This document shows, one piece after another, positions 1 through 6,853 of a stretch of 64,000 bases of DNA. The notes beneath the pieces were generated by a model that was not told the DNA's origin, ran no database searches, and worked only from the letters and a program-made list of their open reading frames with translations. The stretch is from Myxococcales bacterium. Its GTDB lineage: Bacteria > Myxococcota_A > UBA796 > GCA-2862545. The first letter of the stretch is position 1. Each line of letters begins with the position of its first letter. The translations under genes and the position numbers were made by a program. The DNA lies in contig JAHQVJ010000057.1 in the NCBI GenBank assembly GCA_019634415.1, positions 83,495 to 147,494 of the forward strand, written 5' to 3'.

Positions 1-219
1 GTCCAGGGGATGGCCTCCATCGGGGTCTTCTCCGTGCTGTTCCTGTCGCTGGGGCTGGGGGCAGGTCTGTGGGCGGTCGCGGGAGGGGTCAGCGACAACG
101 TGCACGTCGGGCAGCCCGCGCTCATCACTGCGAGCAGTGGTGCCTTCCTCGTGATGCTCTTCCTGCAGCGACGCCTGGTGCTCGCGGATCTGCATCGGGT
201 GCTCGAAGCCGAGGCTTAG
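1..219 (+). CDS. C-terminal end of a membrane protein (5' end outside window)
   Basis: The reading frame is open from base 1 and ends at TAG 217-219, so only about the last 72 residues are present. Two hydrophobic stretches are visible: one around ASIGVFSVLFLSLGLG and one around SGAFLVMLFL. A short basic and acidic tail follows (QRRLVLADLHRVLEAEA). This looks like the last two membrane-spanning segments of an inner-membrane protein with a cytoplasmic tail. The ATG at 10 could in principle start a small 69-residue protein, but no ribosome binding site is visible there and the frame stays open upstream. Family and function are not recognisable from this fragment. Confidence 0.5.
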   Translation, partial: VQGMASIGVFSVLFLSLGLGAGLWAVAGGVSDNVHVGQPALITASSGAFLVMLFLQRRLVLADLHRVLEAEA

Positions 220-288
220 CAACCCTTCCCCAAGCCTTCTCCAAGGGACGAAGAGGAGCGGCCGCGTAGGGGACTCCAGGAGGTGGAG

Positions 289-2883
289 ATGAGGTCCTGG
301 ATGTTCGTGGCCCTGTGGGCGGTGGGTGCGTGCGGTGCCCCTGGACCCTCCGAGGAGCCGCAGGTGTTGGTGCTGCAGCCCGACGGCTTCGCCTTCAGCG
401 ACGAGGGCGCCGCCATCGGCGCTCCCGAGGGCGCGCTGGCGGGAGAAGCGATGGTGACGGTCACTCATCTGGTCAAGCCGTCGGTGGAGGTGCCCCTGCC
501 TGGGAGCATCGAGCCCGTCGGCGATGTGGTGCGGCTCGAATCCGAGGAGCTGGTGGACGTGCCCGCTGGCGCGCCTCTGCTGCTGGGGTTGCCGGTGCCG
601 TCGGGCGTGGACGCCGAGAGGCTGGCTGTGGCCGTGCTGGACGTGGGGGGTGGTGTGGAGGCCACCGACGCCGAGGAGGAGCTGGACGAGGAGGCGCTGC
701 TGACCTGGACGTTGCTCGATGCGTTCCACGACGAGGAGGAGGGGCTGCTGCTGGCGCCGGTACTGCAGATCGACGGGCGCGCCTTCGAGGCCCGCATCGT
801 GACGGGAGCGTCGCTGCGGTCACGGCCGACCACGCGGGGGCCACAGGGCGCGGATCCCACCGCCAGCCAGCGGGTGCAGGTGGTGGAGCCCGGCTTCGAG
901 GCCCGCTGTGGCTCGCAGTTCCCCACGGCCACCGAGACGTGCGGCACCGCCGACACCAACGACGCCGCTGCGGCCCTGCGAACCGCCTTCGAGGATCTGA
1001 CCGGGTTCGGCTTCACCAAGTCGCCGAAGCTGCAGCGAGCCGTGGACACCGTGCAGATCTCACAGAGCGGCTTCGGCCTGCGTCTGACGGTGATCATGGG
1101 CGACTACCAGATGGAGCTGCGCCCTGCCTCCCTGCAGAACGCTGGCGGCATGTACTCGTCGCGCACGGGCACCTTCTGGGTGGCCACCACGGGCGGTGGT
1201 CTGACGGCCGGCCAGCGCGAGACCGTTCGCCACGAGTACTTCCACGCCACGCAGTACGGCTATGGGCTGGACTTCGGCCCCGGGAGGACGCGCTGGCTGC
1301 GCAGCCGCTGGTCCATCGAGGGGCAGGCGGTGCTGTCGGAGAACTCGGTGCCCACCCTGCAACGGGAGGCGAACCGGAACCCCCGCAACGTGGACGACAC
1401 GCTGTATCGCTCGCAGTGGACCGGTAGTGCCTGGGGACCGGCCCCCGCCTCGGAGTACGAGGCGCAGGATCTGTGGGCCTACCTGGCTGCGCGCACCGGC
1501 GAGACGGACCTGAGCTTCCTGGTGCCCTTCGCGGAGGAGGGTCAGGAGCCCGAGGACGTGGACGCGGTGCTGGCCCAGGAGTACCCCACGATCGGTGGGC
1601 TGGACGAGCTGTTCTGGGACTGGTCGAGGAACCAGGCCTTCGAAAAGCAGATCGACATCGGCGGACTGGTGCTCGGGGATGCGTGCTCCTTTCGCGCCGA
1701 CGCTGCCGACAACCTGGTCACCCTCGTGCACGCCGACGGGGTGAACACCAGCGCCGACGTCACCCTGGCCCCCATGACCTCGCGCGTGGTGGCCTTCGAG
1801 CTCGAGGCGCCTGCAGACTCGGGACTGTTCGTCGAGATGCGGGTGCAGGGCGCGGGCGTGTCGACGATCCGCACGAAGTTCTACGACGAGCTCGACCAGG
1901 CGAGCCCCTTCTGCTGGACGGACGCCGAGCTCCCGTTGCTGTCGGCGGGGCTGACCGCAGGGGAGCAGCGCAACTTCTGGGTGCTGGTGGCCAACACGTC
2001 GCTGACCCAGAGTCGAACGGTGACGGTGAAGGCCGACGCGGCACCGCGGGTGACGGTGCTCGAGCCGCAGGCCTCCTTCCGGGACGGGGAGGACTCGCTG
2101 CTGCAGGCCGTGGTGTACGGCTTCGACGATCCGTCGGCTGAAGACATCCGCTGGGCGTACCGGCGGTCGGGCGACAACACCGAGGTGGATCTCGGCGTCG
2201 TGACCTCCAGTGGCGAGGGGATCGACGTGGCGCTGCCCTGCGACGACCTGCTCCTGCTGGCGCGGGTGGAGCTGCCCGACGGCACCCGGGTGTCGGACGG
2301 CATCGCGGTGAGCTGCCTGCCGCAGAGCGACGACGTCTTCCTGAACGCCACGCGCACCCTGGGTGGGGTCGTGCGGAGCGACGGCACGGTGTTCCCGGGC
2401 GACGTGCTGGACGCGCTGGCCGTGGGAGACGACGCGTCGAACAACGGCCTGAACGGGTTCGTCCACTTCTCGCTGGCCGCGCTGCCCGATGGCTTGGCCG
2501 AGATCACGAACGCCCAGCTCACGCTGCCCTTCGAGTACGGCGGCACGTGGCCCCAGGGCCATACCGCAGGCGAGCTGATCGTGGTGCACGTGGACTACGG
2601 CACGCTGGACTCCGACGACTATCGCACCGAGGGGGGCTCCACCTTCCTGCCGGGGCTGGCGCGCTACACCAAGCTGTTCTCCACGGAGACGCAGGACGTG
2701 ACGGTGGCCGTGCAGGACGCGTGGGACAACCGGGCGAGTCGGGGTGATCAGGTGCAGTTCCTGCTGTACTTCGACCCAGCCACCGACGACGATGGCCAGG
2801 CCGACTTCACCGACATCACCTACGAGGATCGGTACGGCACCACGCTCCTGCCCGCGCTGCGCATCGACTACGACAACTACTGA
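289..2883 (+). CDS. large lipoprotein with HExxH peptidase-like domain and DNRLRE-like C-terminus
   Basis: The 864-residue protein is probably exported and lipid-anchored (N-terminus RSWMFVALWAVGACGAP, with a Cys after a hydrophobic stretch). The start is ATG 289 because AGGAGG lies just before it; the in-frame GTG at 283 overlaps that site. At residues 315-319 the motif HEYFH fits the zinc-binding HExxH. Glu344, in the context WSIEGQA, fits the downstream Glu seen in M1/MA-clan (gluzincin-like) peptidases, so an extracellular metallopeptidase is likely but its substrate is unknown. The last ~180 residues form a beta-rich domain ending in a QFLLYFDPATDDD-type motif. The same motif recurs in the lipoprotein at 54217-55185 and resembles DNRLRE-type carbohydrate-binding-like domains. 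Its end overlaps the convergent neighbour by 7 bases. Confidence 0.8.
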   Translation: MRSWMFVALWAVGACGAPGPSEEPQVLVLQPDGFAFSDEGAAIGAPEGALAGEAMVTVTHLVKPSVEVPLPGSIEPVGDVVRLESEELVDVPAGAPLLLGLPVPSGVDAERLAVAVLDVGGGVEATDAEEELDEEALLTWTLLDAFHDEEEGLLLAPVLQIDGRAFEARIVTGASLRSRPTTRGPQGADPTASQRVQVVEPGFEARCGSQFPTATETCGTADTNDAAAALRTAFEDLTGFGFTKSPKLQRAVDTVQISQSGFGLRLTVIMGDYQMELRPASLQNAGGMYSSRTGTFWVATTGGGLTAGQRETVRHEYFHATQYGYGLDFGPGRTRWLRSRWSIEGQAVLSENSVPTLQREANRNPRNVDDTLYRSQWTGSAWGPAPASEYEAQDLWAYLAARTGETDLSFLVPFAEEGQEPEDVDAVLAQEYPTIGGLDELFWDWSRNQAFEKQIDIGGLVLGDACSFRADAADNLVTLVHADGVNTSADVTLAPMTSRVVAFELEAPADSGLFVEMRVQGAGVSTIRTKFYDELDQASPFCWTDAELPLLSAGLTAGEQRNFWVLVANTSLTQSRTVTVKADAAPRVTVLEPQASFRDGEDSLLQAVVYGFDDPSAEDIRWAYRRSGDNTEVDLGVVTSSGEGIDVALPCDDLLLLARVELPDGTRVSDGIAVSCLPQSDDVFLNATRTLGGVVRSDGTVFPGDVLDALAVGDDASNNGLNGFVHFSLAALPDGLAEITNAQLTLPFEYGGTWPQGHTAGELIVVHVDYGTLDSDDYRTEGGSTFLPGLARYTKLFSTETQDVTVAVQDAWDNRASRGDQVQFLLYFDPATDDDGQADFTDITYEDRYGTTLLPALRIDYDNY

Positions 2884-3542
2884 GGCTCGACGCCTTCGAC
2901 CTCGACCATCAGTCGCTTGTCGATGCCGAAGGTCTGCAGTCCGGCCCAGGAGTAGGGGCGCTCGGCGGCGTTGCTCCAGAACTCGCTGTCGACGCGTTCC
3001 GGGTCATCCAGGCTGCCCGCCAGGGTGCACCCCATGTCCGTGGGGACCACCCCCGGGTGCTCGATGGACACGAACAGGTACTCGTCCTCGTCGACCCAGA
3101 CGGGAGGGTGGATGTCGATCTCGAAGGTGATCACACCAAAGGGCGCGTCCGGGATGCCCGGCACCACCACGGATGCGTCTGGTCGCTGCGAGGCGGGTGG
3201 CGTGGTGCTGCTGCCGACGTACAGGTCGACGACCCGATCGCCGTCCACGGTGCAGTTCAAGCCGTTGGTGTTGTCGTGCGGCGCCCGGAACCGGACCTTG
3301 TTCACCCACATCGTCGCGTCGTGGCTGAAGCGAACGGCGGCGAAGTGTCCCGCTTCTCCGGCGGACGGCACGAGTCTGTGGGGGATGGTGTTGGAAGGCC
3401 AGGTGCCTTGGAGGTTGTCGAGCAGCACCGGCGTGCCGGCGGCGTGCAGATAGGGGAAGTAGACGTAGACCTCGGGCTTCGGGCTGGTCCCCTCCGAGGC
3501 GGGGGCGGCGAGGGCAGGCAGGCAGAGCAAGGCGGTGAGCAT
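2877..3542 (-). CDS. secreted protein of unknown function
   Basis: This 221-residue protein has a clear signal peptide (MLTALLCLPALAAPASEG). The start at ATG 3542 is chosen because GGAG lies 7 bases upstream and the signal peptide begins there; the frame extends 10 codons further without a good site. The mature part is beta-rich and has few Cys. It contains stretches such as EVYVYFPYLHAAGTPVLLDN and a paired acidic/aromatic region (PVWVDEDEYLFVSIEHPG), which suggests a carbohydrate-binding-like or jelly-roll fold. I recognise no catalytic motif. It converges on the preceding metallopeptidase-like gene and the stop codons interlock. Confidence 0.7.
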   Translation of the reverse strand: MLTALLCLPALAAPASEGTSPKPEVYVYFPYLHAAGTPVLLDNLQGTWPSNTIPHRLVPSAGEAGHFAAVRFSHDATMWVNKVRFRAPHDNTNGLNCTVDGDRVVDLYVGSSTTPPASQRPDASVVVPGIPDAPFGVITFEIDIHPPVWVDEDEYLFVSIEHPGVVPTDMGCTLAGSLDDPERVDSEFWSNAAERPYSWAGLQTFGIDKRLMVEVEGVEPQ

Positions 3543-3584
3543 CTCGAACTCCAGCGTGGGTTCCAGGCTCAAGGTAGGTCTGGG

Positions 3585-3608
3585 CTTCGTTACGGGTGCA
3601 TTACGAAG
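3585..3608. terminator. hairpin between two minus-strand genes
   Basis: CTTCGT at 3585-3590 pairs exactly with ACGAAG at 3603-3608 across a 12-base loop. It lies in the 95-base gap between the minus-strand gene ending at 3638 and the one starting at 3542. The gap also holds repeated ATTACG words. It could end transcription of the upstream gene, but there is no T-tract on either strand. Confidence 0.25.
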
Positions 3609-3637
3609 CGTCGCTCGCCATTACGCTCGCGATCCGG

Positions 3638-4783
3638 TCACTTGTCGATGATCTCTTCGCAGGACGAGGCCTTCCCCAGTCCGTTGGCCAGGCCGATGCT
3701 CGTCAGGGTGTCGATCTGCTTGGTCGGCAGCTTCGGGTTGAAGCAGATGTCGAGGATCCAGCCGAAGCTTGTGACGCCGTACAGCGCGGTGACGTCGGTC
3801 AGGCTGTCGTTGCTGCTGATGACGAGGGCGCCGGAGATGGTCTGTAGGGCGGGGATCCCGTCCAGGTCGACCAACACGTCGTTGCGATAGACGATGAGAT
3901 CGTCGACCTCCTGTAGTGAGGCGAGATCGAGGGTGTCGAGTGCGGGGGTGTACGACAGCTGCAAGTCCCCTGTGGTCTCGAGCGCGGGAGCTGACAACGT
4001 GGTCAGCTCCTCGGCGCTGATCTGAACGCGCAGCCCGATCGAGCGCAATGCAGGCAGATCCACGGTGTCTAGTCGGCCTGCGGAGATCACCAGCTGAAGC
4101 TCGATGGTCTCGAGTGCGGGGAGGTCCATCGACTGGACCGGTGCGTTCAGGGTGATCCAGAGCCCACCGCCGACGTGCTCCAGTGCGGGTAGCTCGACGC
4201 TCGCGAGGGCGGTACCATCGAACTCGAGGTGGCTACCCACCTCCTCGAGGTTCGGGAGCACGGCGTCGGTCACCCGGGTTCCGTTCTGGAGCTTCATCGA
4301 GCCCGCCACCCGTCGCAGGCAAGCCAGCCCCTCGAGACTGGTGATGCCCGAGCCCGCGATGCGGGCGTCTCCGAACACCACGTCGTAGGTGCTGCAGAAG
4401 GCGTCCATCATGTCTTCCGACAGAAAGGTGAGGTCGCCGAAATAGGTGCCGAGACGGTCGTCCAGACAGTCCGGACCTTGCCCGGGATAGACCTCGGGAT
4501 CGTGGTCGTCGCAGTCGTCGCCGCCGCTGGCCAGCGAGGCGTAGCCATCGGCGTCGACGTCGGTGCCGTCGATTCCGTCACAGTTCTGATCGATGTCGTC
4601 GCCCACGATGTCGGTGGCGGTGGGGCTGAGGTTGGGATCTGCGTCGTCGCAGTCGCCTTCGTCGGGTGTGAACCCGTCTCCGTCGACGTCGTCGGTCGGG
4701 GTGGTGGAGGTGGTGGGCGTCGGGGCGATCATCGGCGGTGTGGAGGTGGGCGTGCAGGCCCACAGCGTCGACAGCATCAACAT
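3638..4783 (-). CDS. lipoprotein with calcium-loop stalk and receptor L-domain-like repeats
   Basis: The protein has 381 residues. A short export signal ends in a lipobox-like LSTLWAC, followed by a Pro/Thr linker. Three acidic DxDxDG-type segments follow (DVDGDGFTPDEGDCDDADP, DDIDQNCDGIDGTD, DVDADGYASLASGGDDCDD), like the calcium-binding repeats of MopE and of thrombospondin type 3. The rest, about residues 130-380, repeats a LxxVDLPALxxIxxxLxI pattern. That pattern is typical of the receptor L-domain/leucine-rich beta-helix found in bacterial surface proteins. A surface adhesin or recognition role is an inference. ATG 4783 is preferred over ATG 4777; both give the same lipobox. Confidence 0.75.
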   Translation of the reverse strand: MLMLSTLWACTPTSTPPMIAPTPTTSTTPTDDVDGDGFTPDEGDCDDADPNLSPTATDIVGDDIDQNCDGIDGTDVDADGYASLASGGDDCDDHDPEVYPGQGPDCLDDRLGTYFGDLTFLSEDMMDAFCSTYDVVFGDARIAGSGITSLEGLACLRRVAGSMKLQNGTRVTDAVLPNLEEVGSHLEFDGTALASVELPALEHVGGGLWITLNAPVQSMDLPALETIELQLVISAGRLDTVDLPALRSIGLRVQISAEELTTLSAPALETTGDLQLSYTPALDTLDLASLQEVDDLIVYRNDVLVDLDGIPALQTISGALVISSNDSLTDVTALYGVTSFGWILDICFNPKLPTKQIDTLTSIGLANGLGKASSCEEIIDK

Positions 4784-4795
4784 GAGACCATCCGG

Positions 4796-5471
4796 TTCGA
4801 GGCTCCAGAACCGGGTATCGCATTGGCCAGTGCCAGGACCTCTGGGTTCGGCATCACCTTGTACAGCAATGGGCACCGAATCGATCGCGGCACCGCTCGT
4901 CGGTTGAAGATCCTCGTCGGATCCGTCGAGCTCACGATTCTGGCAGGCTCGGAAGAGGTCCACGATCAGCTGTCTTCCGTTCCAGGCTCAGCGCGACGGA
5001 CCTGGAGGGCTGTGCGAGAACTGCAGAGGGCGAATGTGCACGTGGTGGTCAAGACGCCCATCATGCGACCGGCGTTGCCGACGATCCCGGACTTGGCGGA
5101 CCGCGTCCGGGAGCTGGGCGTCGAGTGGAGTCCAGACTCCGAGCTGACCGAGTCGTACGGTGGTGCGTCGTATCCACTACAGTTCAGCGTGTCGGCCGAC
5201 GACCAGGATCACCTTGCTCGGCTCGTGCCCGAGGTTCGACCGAGCACAGCGTCGACCAAGGAGGGGCTGTGCTTGGCAGGTAGGCAGTTCTGCTTCGTCG
5301 ACGTGTTCGAAACCCACGCCCACGTTGCAGGCATCGATGATTTGGGTGTTGGTGATTTTGTCGCGTAGGAACCACCTGACCCAGCAGTCCATGTACAGCC
5401 GCTCGGGAGAGAGGTTCCACCTGGCTGCTTCGTGTCTCATGGTCGCGTCGTCGCTCATCGGCTCGGCGTAA
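4796..5471 (+). pseudogene. remnant of a radical SAM/SPASM protein, 5'-truncated and frameshifted
   Basis: In frame 2 from 4796 the translation reads like the middle of a SPASM-type radical SAM enzyme. It has GFGITLYSNGHRID (the beta-strand ending in TNG), then VELTILAGSEEVHDQLSSVPG (the ISLYGxxxxxHDxxTGxPG motif). ANVHVVVKTPIMRPALPTI and CLAGRQFCFVDVF (the CxAGRxxCxIdxxG SPASM start) follow. The N-terminal CxxxCxxC cluster loop is missing. The homology starts abruptly beside the lipoprotein start at 4783. A stop at 5366-5368 breaks the frame, and a GNLxxQS-like tail (RNHLTQQSMYSRSGERFHL) continues in frame 3 to the stop at 5471. Such enzymes mature peptides or act near SUMF1-type proteins; this copy cannot be active. 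Confidence 0.6.
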
Positions 5472-5532
5472 CCCCTCTGGTTACGAGTGGCCGCGCACGA
5501 AGCCGGGCAACAGGAAGGGGAGTGGGCGCATC

Positions 5533-6450
5533 ATGTCGGAGCTGGACGGACCTGGACTGGGGGTGTTGCTGGACGCGGTGCGGGACGGCAGGCAGGACCC
5601 AGTACTGCTCGAGCACTTCGGGGTGCCGTGGGCCGAGGCGCTCGGGGTGGACGAGTTCGGGCTGTGGGCACGGGTGACGGGAATGCAGCTGCGATGGATC
5701 GTAGCGGGTCGGTACGTGCGGGGCTCGCCGCCAGCGGAGGTGGGCCGCCTCGGCGACGAGTGGCCACGTCACGAGGTCGAGCTGACGCGGGGCTTCTGGC
5801 TGGGCGCCACGCCGCTGACGCAGGCGGTGTGGGAGTCGGTGATGGATGACAACCCGAGCTCGTTCCAGAGCCCGGATCGTCCGGTGGAGCGGGTGAGCTG
5901 GGACGATGCCCAGGAGTTCTGCAAGCGGCTGGGGGCGCAGGTGCCGGGCCTGGGGCCTCGGCTTCCCACGGCGGCGGAGTGGGAGTATGCGTGTCGGGCA
6001 GGAAGCACGGAGGCGACCTATGCAGGCGACCTCGAGGGCCGCGACGTAGCTCCCGTGCTGGACGAGATCGCGTGGTACTGGACCAACGCGGGGGTGGACT
6101 TCGAGCTCGTGTATCGGAAGAGCCCCGATGGGTGGGAACCGACCCAGCGGGGCACGCGCGTGGTGGGGCGCAAGCGACCCAACGCGTGGGGATTGCACGA
6201 CATGCTGGGCAACGTGTGGGAGTGGTGTGCGGATGGCGGGGCGACGTATTCTGCGGAGGCTGTCGTCGACCCCGTCTCGTCGCCGGGCATAGAGCGCGAG
6301 TGCCGCGGAGCGAGCTGGCTCAACGTGGCGAGCTACGTGCGCGCAGCGTGTCGCGAGCACCATCCCACCAGCTACCGCTACGGCTACCTGGGGTTTCGCT
6401 TGGCGGCGGGTTCCCAGCTGTCCGCGCGGGCATCGGGCCATGCTGCCTAG
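5533..6450 (+). CDS. SUMF1/FGE-sulfatase-domain protein
   Basis: The protein has 305 residues and no signal peptide, so it is probably cytoplasmic. After about 50 residues of leader comes a full formylglycine-generating-enzyme fold. Its landmarks are EVELTRGFWLGATPLTQAVW, PVERVSWDDAQEFCKRL, RLPTAAEWEYACRAGS, NAWGLHDMLGNVWEWC and GYLGFRLA. The catalytic Cys pair of true formylglycine-generating enzymes should follow the GxSW motif. Here the segment reads GASWLNVASYVRAACREHH and the first Cys is absent, so sulfatase activation is unlikely. Related domains act in nonhaem-iron sulfoxide synthases, PvdO-like proteins and ligand-binding C-type-lectin folds. The stop shares the palindrome CTAG (6447-6450) with the stop of the convergent DUF4112 gene. 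Confidence 0.85.
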   Translation: MSELDGPGLGVLLDAVRDGRQDPVLLEHFGVPWAEALGVDEFGLWARVTGMQLRWIVAGRYVRGSPPAEVGRLGDEWPRHEVELTRGFWLGATPLTQAVWESVMDDNPSSFQSPDRPVERVSWDDAQEFCKRLGAQVPGLGPRLPTAAEWEYACRAGSTEATYAGDLEGRDVAPVLDEIAWYWTNAGVDFELVYRKSPDGWEPTQRGTRVVGRKRPNAWGLHDMLGNVWEWCADGGATYSAEAVVDPVSSPGIERECRGASWLNVASYVRAACREHHPTSYRYGYLGFRLAAGSQLSARASGHAA

Positions 6451-6794
6451 GGCTCGGGCGGACCTCGGCGCTCGAGGTCTTGGGTCGTGAGCGTCATGTT
6501 GATCCGGCTGGACTTGAACACGAAGTCGAAGATGTCGCCCACGAGCGGAATGCAGCCGAGCGTGGTGTCGATGAGCACGTTGCCCAGCATGCGCAGGAGC
6601 GTGCGGCGCTGCACCCCCAGCAGCCCCGCCTCGATGAGTAGATAGAACTGGAAGATCCCCGTGAGCACGTCGCCGGCTCCGGGGATCAGGCCCAGCACGC
6701 CGTCGAGCCCGAAGCGCTTCTCGACCCACGGCACCTCGAACGCGTCGTCGAGTAGCCACGCGACCCACTCCATGCGGCGCAGCCCGCGCCGCAT
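6447..6794 (-). CDS. DUF4112 membrane protein
   Basis: This is a short protein (115 residues from ATG 6794). It shows the DUF4112 pattern: a basic, amphipathic start (RRMEWVAWLLDDAFEVP), then RFGLDGVLGLIPGAGDVLTGI, a membrane segment (FQFYLLIEAGLLG) and NVLIDTTLGCIPLVGDIFDFVFKS. The two LIPGxGD/IPLVGDIFD signatures are diagnostic of the family, whose function is unknown and which is thought to sit in the inner membrane. No ribosome binding site stands out. It follows the prolyl-oligopeptidase gene by 59 bases on the same strand and may be co-transcribed with it. Confidence 0.8.
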   Translation of the reverse strand: MRRGLRRMEWVAWLLDDAFEVPWVEKRFGLDGVLGLIPGAGDVLTGIFQFYLLIEAGLLGVQRRTLLRMLGNVLIDTTLGCIPLVGDIFDFVFKSSRINMTLTTQDLERRGPPEP

Positions 6795-6853
6795 GCGCTC
6801 GTCGATGTGGGTGCCGATCGGCTCGCCGGGATCGGTCTGGTCGGCGGGCTGGC

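Noticed and set aside
1060..2589. Long antisense ORF across the lipoprotein gene
   Set aside because: It mirrors the codon pattern of the real gene; its protein is His/Arg/Gln-rich with no motif. High GC content makes such frames common. The same applies to the long antisense frames at 26868-29441, 30463-32769 and 35759-38173.
5177..5458. Reverse-strand ORF of 93 residues (MSDDATMRHEAARWNLSPER and onward)
   Set aside because: It has a natural-looking start, but it lies opposite the radical SAM remnant, whose sense translation matches family motifs over most of this stretch. Kept as an alternative only.
4796..6450. RiPP-type biosynthetic locus (radical SAM plus SUMF1)
   Set aside because: The radical SAM gene is broken and there is no precursor peptide gene, transporter or leader peptidase nearby.
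5533..6450. Sulfatase-activating formylglycine-generating enzyme
   Set aside because: The catalytic Cys pair is missing and no sulfatase gene lies in the window.
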